Below, piece by piece: positions 33,622 through 43,714 of a stretch of DNA of 64,000 nucleotides. Under the pieces are notes generated by a model. The model saw nothing but the letters and a program-made list of their open reading frames with translations, searched no databases and was not told where the DNA came from. The stretch covers positions 124,001 to 188,000 of the forward strand of contig WASS01000005.1 in the NCBI GenBank assembly GCA_009712635.1, given 5' to 3'. The first letter of the stretch is position 1, and the number at the start of each line of letters is the position of its first letter. This DNA comes from Hungatella sp. (lineage in GTDB: Bacteria; Bacillota; Clostridia; Lachnospirales; Lachnospiraceae). The position numbers and the translations under genes were made by a program.

Positions 33622-34872
33622 ATGACTATTAAAGAAAGATATGAAGCAGCAAGGGAATCATATAAAGCAGTAGGCGTTGATACAGACCAGGTACTTCTTG
33701 CATTGAAACAGATCCCGATTTCCATGCACTGCTGGCAGGGTGATGACGTAACCGGATTTGACGGAGCTGGTGCATTATCAGGAGGAATCCAGACCACAGG
33801 AAATTATCCGGGACGGGCGCGCAGTCCCCAAGAACTGATGGCAGATATGGACAAGGCGCTGAGCCTGATTCCTGGAAAACACAGAATCAATCTTCATGCA
33901 AGCTACGCAGTCTTTGAAGAGGGAGAATGGGCTGACCGGGATAAGCTGGAGCCAAAGCATTTTGCAAAATGGGTGGAATTTGCGAAAGAGAGAGGAATCG
34001 GCATTGATTTTAATCCTACCTTATTTTCCCATTCAAAGGCAGAGCATGCCACCTTATCAAGCGAAGATCCTGAAATAAGGGCATTCTGGATCCGCCATGT
34101 ACAGGCGTGCATCCGTATTTCCCAGTATTTTGCCGAAGAGTTAGGTACACCCTGTACCATGAATATCTGGATTCCAGACGGATTTAAGGACATTCCTGCT
34201 GACCGTACCTCACCGAGAGCAAGATTAAAAGATTCCCTTGACCAGATTCTTTCCATGGATTACGATAAGTCTAAGGTATTCGTTGCAGTGGAATCAAAGG
34301 TATTTGGCATTGGTATGGAAAGCTGTACCGTAGGCTCCCATGAATTTTATATGAACTACGCATCAAAGAATGATATTCTCTGCCTGTTAGACAGCGGACA
34401 TTATCATCCCACTGAGGTAGTTTCCGATAAGATCTCTTCCATGCTTCTGTTTTTTGATAAAGTAGCACTTCATGTAACCAGACCAGTTCGCTGGGACAGT
34501 GACCATGTGGTACTGTTTGACGATGAGACGAAAGAGATCGCAAAAGAGGTTGTGCGTGGCGGAGCAGACCGTGTCCTTCTGGCTCTGGATTTTTTTGATG
34601 CCAGCATCAACCGTTTAAGCGCCTGGGTAGTAGGAATGAGAAACATGCAGAAAGCACTTTTAAATGCCCTTCTGCTTCCCAATGAGAAGCTGGCTGCTTT
34701 ACAGGAATCCAGGAATTTCACAGAGCTTATGATGCTTCAGGAAGAGTTAAAGCTCTATCCAATCGGTGATGTATGGAATTATTTCTGTGAGTTAAACGGA
34801 GTACCTGCAAAAGAAGACTGGTTCAGCCAGATTACCGCATATGAAAAAGAAGTGCTGGCAGACCGCAAATAG
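33622..34872 (+). CDS. rhaA: L-rhamnose isomerase
   Basis: 416 residues, TIM-barrel metal enzyme that converts L-rhamnose to L-rhamnulose. Characteristic pieces are SMHCWQGDDVTGFDG, KHRINLHASYAVFEEG, GIDFNPTLFSHSKAEH, SGHYHPTEVVSDKISSML and DALFDASINR-like LALDFFDASINRL. Length is normal. AAAGGGAG lies before the ATG, third in the rhaBMAD order. Confidence 0.96.
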   Translation: MTIKERYEAARESYKAVGVDTDQVLLALKQIPISMHCWQGDDVTGFDGAGALSGGIQTTGNYPGRARSPQELMADMDKALSLIPGKHRINLHASYAVFEEGEWADRDKLEPKHFAKWVEFAKERGIGIDFNPTLFSHSKAEHATLSSEDPEIRAFWIRHVQACIRISQYFAEELGTPCTMNIWIPDGFKDIPADRTSPRARLKDSLDQILSMDYDKSKVFVAVESKVFGIGMESCTVGSHEFYMNYASKNDILCLLDSGHYHPTEVVSDKISSMLLFFDKVALHVTRPVRWDSDHVVLFDDETKEIAKEVVRGGADRVLLALDFFDASINRLSAWVVGMRNMQKALLNALLLPNEKLAALQESRNFTELMMLQEELKLYPIGDVWNYFCELNGVPAKEDWFSQITAYEKEVLADRK

Positions 34873-34884
34873 AGGAGAAGAAAC

Positions 34885-35712
34885 ATGAAGATATTAGATG
34901 CAGAATTTGTAAAAGGCTTTATCCGTATGTGTGACGATGGTTTTAAACAGAACTGGCATGAAAGAAACGGAGGCAATTTAAGCTATCGGATTAAGACAGA
35001 AGAAGTGGAGTCTGTAAAGGAAGAATTAGATCAAAACACTACCTGGCAGCCCATCGGAACAACGGTTAAGGATCTGGCAGGAGAATATTTTATGGTCACA
35101 GGAAGTGGAAAATATTTTCGCAATGTGATTTTAGATCCGGCTGCCAATACCTGTATCATAGAAATCGACGAATCCGGAGAGAATTACAGGATCTGCTGGG
35201 GACTTGTAAACGGAGGACGCCCTACCAGTGAGCTGCCTTCCCATTTAATGAATCATGAAGTGAAGAAGATTGCAACCAATGGTATGCACCGGGTCATTTA
35301 CCATGCTCATCCGGCTAATGTAATTGCATTAACCTTTGTGCTGCCTTTGGAAGATCGTGTATTTACAAGAGAGTTATGGGAGATGGCCACCGAATGTCCC
35401 GTTGTTTTCCCAAGCGGTGTCGGAGTCGTTGGCTGGATGGTACCTGGCGGACGGGATATTGCAGTTGCCACCAGTGAGTTAATGAAGAAATATGACGTGG
35501 CAGTATGGGCCCATCATGGTCTCTTTGCTTCCGGTGAAGACTTTGACTTAACCTTCGGATTAATGCATACGGTTGAAAAATCAGCGGAGATTCTGGTAAA
35601 GGTTTTATCCATACGTCCGGATAAACTGCAGACAATCACACCACAGAATTTTAAAGATCTTGCCCGTGATTTTAACGTTACCCTTCCGGAAGAGTTTCTT
35701 TACGAAAAATAA
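34885..35712 (+). CDS. rhaD: Rhamnulose-1-phosphate aldolase
   Basis: 275 residues, class II (zinc) aldolase of the AraD/FucA fold: NGGNLSYR near residue 31, FMVTGSGKYFRNV, and the zinc ligands in HAHP (IYHAHPANVIAL) and VWAHHGLFASG. It cleaves L-rhamnulose-1-phosphate to dihydroxyacetone phosphate and L-lactaldehyde. It follows rhaA by 12 bases with GAGGAG upstream. No lactaldehyde dehydrogenase, rhamnose transporter or microcompartment gene is in the window. Confidence 0.95.
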   Translation: MKILDAEFVKGFIRMCDDGFKQNWHERNGGNLSYRIKTEEVESVKEELDQNTTWQPIGTTVKDLAGEYFMVTGSGKYFRNVILDPAANTCIIEIDESGENYRICWGLVNGGRPTSELPSHLMNHEVKKIATNGMHRVIYHAHPANVIALTFVLPLEDRVFTRELWEMATECPVVFPSGVGVVGWMVPGGRDIAVATSELMKKYDVAVWAHHGLFASGEDFDLTFGLMHTVEKSAEILVKVLSIRPDKLQTITPQNFKDLARDFNVTLPEEFLYEK

Positions 35713-35717
35713 TGAAA

Positions 35718-35747
35718 TGTTAACCTGAAAAGATAATGTGGTTGACA
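35718..35747 (+). promoter_or_regulatory. Canonical BirA operator overlapping the bioY -35
   Basis: TGTTAACC (35718-35725), exactly 14 bases, GGTTGACA (35740-35747). This is the known Firmicutes BirA half-site arrangement with one mismatch. The right half contains the TTGACA -35 box. Confidence 0.85.
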
Positions 35748-35794
35748 ATACAAAAATCCCTTTGTATAATGATGAAAAATGACATCATTATACA
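35742..35794 (+). promoter_or_regulatory. bioY promoter and a second palindrome over its -10
   Basis: TTGACA (35742-35747), 17 bases, TATAAT (35765-35770). The -10 lies in the left arm of a perfect 12-bp inverted repeat, TGTATAATGATG (35763-35774) and CATCATTATACA (35783-35794), loop 8. This could be a second regulator site or an mRNA 5' hairpin. Confidence 0.85.
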
Positions 35795-35806
35795 GGGGGA
35801 TTTTTC

Positions 35807-36346
35807 ATGAAAAATTCAAAAACAAAAGAAATTACGTTATGTGCGTTGTTTGCATCTCTGACTGCAATCCTGTCTCAAATTACCATACCCATCGGACCGG
35901 TACCCGTTAATTTCGCTCACCTTTCTACCTTTCTTGCGGCGGGGTTACTGGGATCAAGGCTGGGGGCATTAAGCCAGCTTACCTTTGTTTTGATGGGAGC
36001 AGCAGGTCTTCCGGTATTTTCCGGGTTTAACGGCGGGCTGACCAGGATAGCGGGCCCTACGGGGGGATATATCATTGGTTATGTTGTATCAGCCTATGTG
36101 ACCGGATGGGTTTTGGAACGATTTGGGAAACGCACGGTTAAAACCCTTGCTTTGTCCATTCTGGCGGGCTGGCTGGTCACTTACACATTTGGAACCCTGT
36201 GGTTTTCCTATATTACCCACACTTCTTTTACAGCAGCACTTAGTCTTTGCGTGATTCCGTTTCTGCCAGGTGATTTATTAAAGTCATGCATCACCATCGT
36301 TTTAGTCCGCCGGTTATATTCTGTAATTCAAAGAACTATGCAGTGA
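35807..36346 (+). CDS. bioY: Biotin transporter BioY
   Basis: 179 residues, six membrane helices, the S component for biotin. The family start ITLCALFASLTAILSQITIP, PVPVNFAHLSTFLAAGLLG, and GAAGLPVFSGFNGG with GPTGGYIIGY are the signature regions. It can work alone or with a shared EcfT/EcfA module. It is controlled by a textbook BirA box, and the biotin synthase gene follows 27 bases later. A GGGGG-rich ribosome site precedes the ATG. Confidence 0.95.
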   Translation: MKNSKTKEITLCALFASLTAILSQITIPIGPVPVNFAHLSTFLAAGLLGSRLGALSQLTFVLMGAAGLPVFSGFNGGLTRIAGPTGGYIIGYVVSAYVTGWVLERFGKRTVKTLALSILAGWLVTYTFGTLWFSYITHTSFTAALSLCVIPFLPGDLLKSCITIVLVRRLYSVIQRTMQ

Positions 36347-36373
36347 TAATGAAGAATAAAAGGAGGTCAGAAA

Positions 36374-37330
36374 ATGACAGATCCGTACATAAATCTTACC
36401 AGGGAAGATGCAAGATCCATTCTTCTGATGCCGGATAAAGAGATTCCAAAACTACTTGAAGCGGCATATACATTACGAAAGAGGCATAAAGGAAATATGG
36501 TGAGCATCCATCTTCTTACCAATGCCCGCAGCGGTAACTGTTCCCAGAACTGCGCTTACTGCGCCCAATCCGGACAGGCAAAAACAGATATTGATACCTA
36601 TGAGCTGATCACCTATGAGAAGCTTGCAACAGATGGTTACCTGGTAAAAGAAAAGAAGCTGGCCAGGCACTGCATCGGATTAAGCGGAATCCGTTTTTCT
36701 GATCAGGAGATACTGGCATTTGCCAACGAGATTAAGAGACTGAAGAAAGAAACCGATACGCCTATCTGCTGTTCCATTGGATTTCTCACAAAAGAGCAGG
36801 CGATGATCTTAAAAGAAGCCGGGGTGGACAGAATCAACCATAATTTAAATACAGGCAGGAACTATTATCCAAATATCTGTACGACACATACCTATGAGCA
36901 GCGGGTTGCTAATATAGAGATGCTGAAAGAGTTGGGATTTGAGCTGTGCTGCGGCGGAATCGTGGGACTGGGAGAGAAGCCGGAAGACGTAGTGGACATG
37001 TTGTTTGAGATCCGGGATATCAGCCCAAAAGCAGTGCCCATTAATTTTCTGATTCCCATAAAAGGTACGGCACTGGAGAATCAGAGTACAGCTATGCTTA
37101 CCTCTGAATACTGCATAAAAGTACTTTGCCTTGCCAGACTTTTAAACCCGCAATCCGATATCCGGTGCGCGGCAGGAAGGGAGCTTTATTTAAAGGGAAA
37201 AGAAAAATGGATGTTTTATGCGGTTGATTCTGTATTTGCTTCCGGATACCTTACTGCAGGCGGAGAAAGCATTGACAGCACCATTAAAATCATTGAAGAA
37301 GCAGGGTTTGAATATTGTATTGAACCTTAA
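36374..37330 (+). CDS. bioB: Biotin synthase (radical SAM)
   Basis: 318 residues. The radical-SAM cluster motif CSQNCAYC (Cys 56, 60, 63) is followed by AQSGQAKTD and the [2Fe-2S] cysteines in ARHCIGLSG, CCSIGFL and later NHNLNTGRNYY. It inserts sulfur into dethiobiotin. AAGGAGG lies before the ATG. No bioA, bioD or bioF is nearby, so the dethiobiotin may come from elsewhere in the genome or from outside through BioY. Confidence 0.93.
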   Translation: MTDPYINLTREDARSILLMPDKEIPKLLEAAYTLRKRHKGNMVSIHLLTNARSGNCSQNCAYCAQSGQAKTDIDTYELITYEKLATDGYLVKEKKLARHCIGLSGIRFSDQEILAFANEIKRLKKETDTPICCSIGFLTKEQAMILKEAGVDRINHNLNTGRNYYPNICTTHTYEQRVANIEMLKELGFELCCGGIVGLGEKPEDVVDMLFEIRDISPKAVPINFLIPIKGTALENQSTAMLTSEYCIKVLCLARLLNPQSDIRCAAGRELYLKGKEKWMFYAVDSVFASGYLTAGGESIDSTIKIIEEAGFEYCIEP

Positions 37331-37349
37331 TAAAACAATAACCCCTAAT

Positions 37350-37367
37350 CCCCTCAGGATTGAGGGG
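37350..37367. other. GC-rich hairpin between converging genes
   Basis: CCCCTCA (37350-37356) and TGAGGGG (37361-37367) with a 4-base loop, flanked by a partial ATCCC/GGGAT extension. There is no T run on the plus strand; on the minus strand a T-rich stretch follows, so it could end the M56 transcript. Confidence 0.5.
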
Positions 37368-37415
37368 CAGGGATTATCGCTATATTAAAATCCTTCCACC
37401 CATGGAATTGTATTA

Positions 37416-39533
37416 TTAATCCAGCTTATTCGTACATACACCAGTAAAATCAAACACATAGTCTTTTCCGTCAATTTTTAAAGATGTATCGCTGATCAGT
37501 TTGCCCTCATTGTTTAAATAGATCCAGGCATGATTATGTTTTACCCAGCCAGTAATATCTTTATTATCTTTTTTTAGATACCATTCATCCTCCTTGCTGT
37601 ACCAGCCGTCTGTTGATCTCGAATCTCTTACATAATAATCTTTCAATTGAAGATCAACCAGAGAACCATCTGCACCTTGAATGTAATACGCTTCAAGTGA
37701 TAGATTGCTTACTGGTTCAACCCTCACTCCATTGGAATCCAGCTTGTATCCATCTACAGTGGTGTTTTTTAGCACATTTCCATTATTATCGTAGTATGAC
37801 CATTTCCCATCATCGTAATTCCAGCCTCTTTTATCGTCAAAATTAGTACAAACGCCATTTTCGTTAAATATATAATTTTTATCATCAATTTTGAGGGTTG
37901 TATTACTGACCATGACGCCTTGCTTGTCGAAATAGTATAAATTGCCATCAACGCTGACCCAGGCCTGTGTCATATTTTTGCCTTCATGTTTACAATACCA
38001 TTTACCATTATCCTGGTACCAGCCTTTATACTGACTTTTGTCATTGGTACTGCTTTGCTTTTTTTCTTTTATTAACTTACCATGTTCATCTAATACGTTT
38101 CCGTCTATTGTAGTGTCTTTCAACATAATTCCAGCTTCATCAAAATAATACCAGCCATTATCACTTTCATCCATAGCCCAGCCTGAATGAGTTTTATTAG
38201 TACAGACACCACTTTTAGCAAATGTATAGTCTTTTCCTTCAATATTAAGAGTTGTATCATTAACCATGATCCCCTGCTTGTCAAAGTAGAACCAGTTTCC
38301 AGAATCAAATAGCCAGTATTCACTCTCATTGGAACCATCCTGCATACTATACCAATTATCAATAATTTTACTGAGAACCTGTTTATAATACCATTTATCA
38401 TCCTGACAGTACCAGCCAACACCTTTTCCTGGAGCAGTTATGGCTGAGCTTGTTACTCTAAGAAGATTATCCGCATTTAATGCCTTTACCTCCAGATTAT
38501 TTGTGAATATAACACTTGCTGCAATGGCGCAGCTTAAAACAGCCTTAACTGTGATCTGATAGGAACCTTTATGGAATCCCTTTATCATTGTGATTCGCTC
38601 CTTTATTTGATTTTTTGTTTCAAAATAGATTGGTAATTGGGAGTATTTATCCCTATTTAAATATAATCTTGAATAGTTTAAAAGAGTCATTCCATATCCA
38701 ATGATTTCCTCTTCATCAAGAATTTCAAGAACAAACGCATCACAGCTGCACTCTCTGTAAAGCTTCATTTTTTTTATTGCGACCCACACCAATGGATTAT
38801 ACCAATGAATGTTCAGTGCAATGATACTGAGTAGATTAAAGAAAAGATCCTTTCTTTTATAATGAACCAATTCATGTAGAAAAATGTGAGCCAGCTGGGT
38901 GGTATCACTTACTTTAATAATATACTCTGGAATATAAATGGTTGGTTTAAAAATTCCGGAAATACATGGACTGTGAATCTGATTATTGATCACAATTGAA
39001 ATATCTGTTTTTATAGATAATTTTTCTTTTAACTCTTGTATTAATTCCACCGTATGGGAATCTAAGATATCAGTTGTTTTTTTAATTTTACTTTTGAAAT
39101 TATATTGTGTGACTAATAAAAACAGACTTAATAAAATGACTCCATCCAGCCATACCACTGCCGCTATTTTAAGAGCATATGTAATATCACTTTGTTTTTG
39201 CATATTCTCATTGCTTTTTTTCTCAGTGATATTGTTCATCGGGGCAAATGGCAGCTGATTGGTTATTAACGATATGTCTGTCGCTGCTGCAGCCTGTTGA
39301 GATTGCACAGACGTGGTATATTTATTAACTAATACATCAAACAAATTCGTGTTTACAGGTATCGAAACAGGAATAAGTAACTTAATTAATATAAAGACCC
39401 ATATTAAGTTTTTTACTCTTACATTAATTCTTTTGCCAAAAAGTTTAAAAAAAAGTATCGCCAATATTATAAAAATACTGGTTGATAGAGTTGCTCCCAG
39501 ATAGCTTAGAAAAATTTTAATTAAATACTCCAC
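37416..39533 (-). CDS. BlaR1-like M56 membrane protease with cell-wall-binding repeats
   Basis: 705 residues, GTG start. The N-terminal half is an M56 (BlaR1/MecR1-type) protease with about four or five membrane helices and a zinc site HELVH at 220-224 with a downstream Glu in RECSCDAF. In BlaR1 a penicillin-binding sensor domain follows; here residues about 373-705 consist of some eight aromatic and glycine-rich repeats (WYYFDEAGIML, LYYFDKQGVMV, GWYQDNGKWYC) of the choline/glucan-binding (CW) type. It should sense something bound to the wall or teichoic acid and cleave the adjacent BlaI-type repressor. The gene reads visibly more AT-rich than its neighbours. Confidence 0.85.
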   Translation of the reverse strand: MEYLIKIFLSYLGATLSTSIFIILAILFFKLFGKRINVRVKNLIWVFILIKLLIPVSIPVNTNLFDVLVNKYTTSVQSQQAAAATDISLITNQLPFAPMNNITEKKSNENMQKQSDITYALKIAAVVWLDGVILLSLFLLVTQYNFKSKIKKTTDILDSHTVELIQELKEKLSIKTDISIVINNQIHSPCISGIFKPTIYIPEYIIKVSDTTQLAHIFLHELVHYKRKDLFFNLLSIIALNIHWYNPLVWVAIKKMKLYRECSCDAFVLEILDEEEIIGYGMTLLNYSRLYLNRDKYSQLPIYFETKNQIKERITMIKGFHKGSYQITVKAVLSCAIAASVIFTNNLEVKALNADNLLRVTSSAITAPGKGVGWYCQDDKWYYKQVLSKIIDNWYSMQDGSNESEYWLFDSGNWFYFDKQGIMVNDTTLNIEGKDYTFAKSGVCTNKTHSGWAMDESDNGWYYFDEAGIMLKDTTIDGNVLDEHGKLIKEKKQSSTNDKSQYKGWYQDNGKWYCKHEGKNMTQAWVSVDGNLYYFDKQGVMVSNTTLKIDDKNYIFNENGVCTNFDDKRGWNYDDGKWSYYDNNGNVLKNTTVDGYKLDSNGVRVEPVSNLSLEAYYIQGADGSLVDLQLKDYYVRDSRSTDGWYSKEDEWYLKKDNKDITGWVKHNHAWIYLNNEGKLISDTSLKIDGKDYVFDFTGVCTNKLD

Positions 39534-39561
39534 AACAATGATTCACCCCCTTATCGTCAGA

Positions 39562-39951
39562 TTAATCTGAAGATATATTTTCTTTCCTGTCTTTTAGAAT
39601 ATTCTCAAGTTGTTCCAGCTCCTCCACCGATAACTCCTTTTCCGCCAGAAAATTTGTTAAAAGCAAGTCAAGGGCACCATCATATACTCTTTTTAAGAAA
39701 GAATTGTTTTCATATTTAATGTATTCTTCTTTTGATAACAAAGGAAAATAATAATAAATTCTGCCTTTCTTATTGTAACTTATAACACCTTTATTACTTA
39801 GCCGGGTTATAAAGGTCTTAATTGTCTGAGCTGACCAGCTGTGTTCAGGTGATAAGTTATGTATGATTTCTTCTGATGTTAATGGACTTGATTTCCACAG
39901 AAGTTTCATTACTTCCCACTCTGATTCTGATATTCTTGAAAGTTTGTTCAC
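39562..39951 (-). CDS. BlaI/MecI/CopY-family repressor
   Basis: 129 residues, GTG start with AAGGAGG 8 bases upstream. The winged helix (ISESEWEVMKLLWKSSPLTSEEI, here split in two parts, then HSWSAQTIKTFITRLSNKGV) and the C-terminal dimerisation helices (KELSVEELEQLENIL) match BlaI. In the family, repression ends when a membrane protease cleaves the repressor; that protease gene follows 28 bases downstream. Two TACANNTGTA sites lie in its promoter, so it likely controls itself and the protease. Confidence 0.92.
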   Translation of the reverse strand: MNKLSRISESEWEVMKLLWKSSPLTSEEIIHNLSPEHSWSAQTIKTFITRLSNKGVISYNKKGRIYYYFPLLSKEEYIKYENNSFLKRVYDGALDLLLTNFLAEKELSVEELEQLENILKDRKENISSD

Positions 39952-40004
39952 CTATTAACACCTCCTTTCATACGCCTTTTCGTACCTGGCAGTATTTTGA
40001 GATT

Positions 40005-40055
40005 TACAGATGTAGATTGTACTTTAAGTTTACAACTGTAGATCTTGTTTGTCAA
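40005..40055 (-). promoter_or_regulatory. blaI-type promoter with two BlaI-like operators
   Basis: On the minus strand: TTGACA (40055-40050), 17 bases, TAAACT (40032-40027). TACAGTTGTA covers 40031-40040, partly in the spacer, and TACATCTGTA covers 40005-40014 downstream. Both match the TACANNTGTA operator of BlaI/MecI. Confidence 0.82.
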
Positions 40056-40102
40056 GTTATTTTACTATTTAGGTATATTGCACATTAAAACCATTACATA
40101 AA

Positions 40103-40147
40103 AAAAGAAGTATAGTTTGAGGCAGTCCATCAAACTATACTTCTTTT
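40103..40147. terminator. Perfect 18-bp bidirectional terminator hairpin
   Basis: AAAAGAAGTATAGTTTGA (40103-40120) and its exact inverse at 40130-40147, loop 9, with A and T runs at the ends. It closes the gene at 40168 and protects the blaI promoter. Confidence 0.9.
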
Positions 40148-40167
40148 CCCTGCATTCAGCAGAATAT

Positions 40168-40722
40168 TTATTGTAATTCTTCTTCCACAATGGTGGTAGT
40201 ATCATCTGAAGATTCTAAAGCTTTAGAATCTGTGTTATCTTCTGGTGCCTCATCTGCAGCAGGTTGTCCGGATTCAGAAGCGGAATAGTCAAGACCACCG
40301 TCTTCGGTAATATCCATATCTTCCTCTTCCATATCTTCCTTCTCCATTGCAGAATCAAACATATCCCTTGCCGTATCAGCTACTGCGGAAGCTGCTTCCT
40401 TCGCTGTATCACTAACGATGGTAGCCGCATCCTTCATCATATTTTTGGCTGCATTTGCTGCGTCTTTTGCTGCATCTGCCATATCGGAGGCTGCTGTCTT
40501 CAGCTCATCCTTGTTTGCATGAAGGGAAACATAGTTGCGGTTCATCGTACTGTCAATTTTGGAAATGTCATCATTCCCGTCATCTTCAAAATCATGGAAG
40601 TTTTCTTCCAGCTCCTTATGGAAGGATTTGTATTTTGTAAAATAAGAGATGCCGGCGGCAACAGCACCGGCGATAGTGGCAAGTGCCACGAATTTCCCAA
40701 AACCATTACCTCTTTTTGCCAT
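40168..40722 (-). CDS. Hypothetical acidic, LEA-like repeat protein with N-terminal helix
   Basis: 184 residues. The N terminus MAKRGNGFGKFVALATIAG, with a likely membrane or YtxH-like helix, is followed by Asp-rich residues. Then comes a long amphipathic stretch of 11-residue-like repeats (SDMADAAKDAANAAKNM, DTAKEAASAVADTARDM) resembling late-embryogenesis or apolipoprotein-like helices, and a very acidic tail. Function unknown; the repeats suggest stress or membrane-surface protection. I start at ATG 40722 with AAAGGAG; an upstream ATG at 40740 precedes that ribosome site. Confidence 0.7.
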   Translation of the reverse strand: MAKRGNGFGKFVALATIAGAVAAGISYFTKYKSFHKELEENFHDFEDDGNDDISKIDSTMNRNYVSLHANKDELKTAASDMADAAKDAANAAKNMMKDAATIVSDTAKEAASAVADTARDMFDSAMEKEDMEEEDMDITEDGGLDYSASESGQPAADEAPEDNTDSKALESSDDTTTIVEEELQ

Positions 40723-40865
40723 TTTAAACACTCCTTTCATTCTCTTACCTATTGTAATACTTACCCGGAAAAAAATAAAGGTATATAATAAGAAAATTTC
40801 TATAAACTATGTAAGTAACGGCTCATTCCGTTTAAATATGGTAAATTTGTAAAAAAAATATAAAG

Positions 40866-40892
40866 TTAGCACTCAACTATTGACAGTGCTAA
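40866..40892 (+). promoter_or_regulatory. CIRCE operator (HrcA)
   Basis: TTAGCACTC (40866-40874), 9 bases, CAGTGCTAA (40884-40892): the CIRCE inverted repeat with one mismatch. It predicts HrcA repression of groESL relieved by heat. Confidence 0.93.
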
Positions 40893-40908
40893 TAATGAGT
40901 GATATAAC
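40880..40908 (+). promoter_or_regulatory. groESL promoter
   Basis: TTGACA (40880-40885), 17 bases, TATAAC (40903-40908), overlapping the CIRCE element. Confidence 0.85.
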
Positions 40909-40988
40909 ATATTATGTGAATAAAATATAACTTCTTTCTAAAGGCCAATCAGAAAGAAATAATAAGAAGGTTATGAGGAGGAATTGCA

Positions 40989-41279
40989 ATGAAATTAGTA
41001 CCATTATTTGACAAAGTTGTGTTAAAACCATTGGTTGCAGAGGAGACAACAAAGTCCGGTATTGTTCTGCCGGGTCAGGCAAAAGAAAAGCCACAGCAGG
41101 CGGAAGTCATCGCAGTAGGACCTGGCGGTCTTGTAGATGGTAAGGAAGTTTCCATGCAGGTGAAAACAGGCGATAAAGTAATATTCTCCAAATATTCAGG
41201 AACAGAGATCGAAACCGGAGAAGACGACGAGAAGTATGTAATTGTAAAACAGAGCGATATTCTGGCAGTAATTGAATAA
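40989..41279 (+). CDS. groES: Co-chaperonin GroES
   Basis: 96 residues: LVPLFDKVVLKPLVAEETT, the mobile loop KSGIVLPGQAKEKPQ, VIAVGPGG and KYSGTEIE. It caps the GroEL ring during protein folding. GAGGAGG precedes the ATG. groEL follows after 97 bases, in which a GTGAT/ATCAC hairpin of unknown effect can form. Confidence 0.97.
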   Translation: MKLVPLFDKVVLKPLVAEETTKSGIVLPGQAKEKPQQAEVIAVGPGGLVDGKEVSMQVKTGDKVIFSKYSGTEIETGEDDEKYVIVKQSDILAVIE

Positions 41280-41373
41280 TTAACGCAGTACCGGCAGGTA
41301 ACAGCAGATTTTGATAAAAAGGTGTGATTTCCTTATATAAGATCACAAATTAAACTTTAAACTGGAGGAATGA

Positions 41374-42996
<1,623 letters not shown>

Positions 42997-43048
42997 GATT
43001 TGTACAGAAGAGACGTCTTGCAGGTATGAGAAAGGATCCAGTATTATT

Positions 43049-43558
43049 ATGAATGAAATGTATGCAGAATGGCTTGTAAAGAGGAAGTCTCCGGCTTATA
43101 CCATGTTACTGAAAATTGTGATGGGAATTCTATGTGTAATTGCATTTTTCCTGTCCATCTCTCCGGTTTTCGGTATCTTTGGAGTAATAATTTTGTTTGC
43201 TGCCGGAGCGGCAACCTACGTCGTATTCCGAAACAGTGATGTGGAATATGAGTATCTGTTCGTGACCAATACCTTGTCCATAGACAGAATTTACGGCAAA
43301 AGCAAGCGTAAGAAAGGCTGGGAAGGATCGATGGAGGAAATTCAGATTGTAGCACCTACCGGTTCTACAGAAGCCAGAGATCACGAATCAGGCACCATGA
43401 AAGTACTGGATTTCTCTTCCAAAACACCTGATGCTAAGACTTATACACTGATTAGCCAGTCTGGTTCAGAACGGACAAAGATTATTTTTGAACCAAACGA
43501 CAAGCTGCTCCGCTGTATGAAGATGACTGCACCACGCAAAGTTGTAACTCAGATGTAA
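43049..43558 (+). CDS. DUF6106-like membrane protein
   Basis: 169 residues. Two membrane helices lie near the start (LLKIVMGILCVIAFFLSI and VFGIFGVIILFAAGAATYVVF, typed in two parts), followed by a beta-rich cytosolic part with RIYGKSKRKKGW and ending KMTAPRKVVTQM. It resembles the Lachnospiraceae family DUF6106, a bPH-like domain; the family name is from memory and not certain. Function unknown. GAGAAAGG lies upstream. It follows groEL but has its own terminator, so it may be partly co-transcribed. Confidence 0.65.
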   Translation: MNEMYAEWLVKRKSPAYTMLLKIVMGILCVIAFFLSISPVFGIFGVIILFAAGAATYVVFRNSDVEYEYLFVTNTLSIDRIYGKSKRKKGWEGSMEEIQIVAPTGSTEARDHESGTMKVLDFSSKTPDAKTYTLISQSGSERTKIIFEPNDKLLRCMKMTAPRKVVTQM

Positions 43559-43564
43559 TAACAG

Positions 43565-43603
43565 GAATCAGACGGTTTTAACACACCGCCTGATTCTTTT
43601 TTT
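43565..43603 (+). terminator. Intrinsic terminator before treR
   Basis: GAATCAG (43565-43571) pairs with CTGATTC (43590-43596), with an inner CGG/CCG pair, then seven T. Confidence 0.9.
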
Positions 43604-43626
43604 GCTTTATGGGAACGTTCTTTTAT

Positions 43627-43655
43627 TTGACTGACATATACGTATATGTTACAAT
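43627..43655 (+). promoter_or_regulatory. treR promoter with TreR-type operator in the spacer
   Basis: TTGACT (43627-43632), 17 bases, TACAAT (43650-43655). The perfect palindrome ACATATACGTATATGT (43634-43649) fills the spacer. Confidence 0.85.
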
Positions 43656-43714
43656 AAAGTCAATACTTATCAGAAATATAAAAATAAACCCGGTAAAATG
43701 GAGGTTAAACAATT

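Noticed and set aside
40264-40788. 174-codon plus-strand frame rich in Cys, His and Ile
   Set aside because: Mirror of the Ala/Lys/Asp repeats of the gene on the other strand; no ribosome site.
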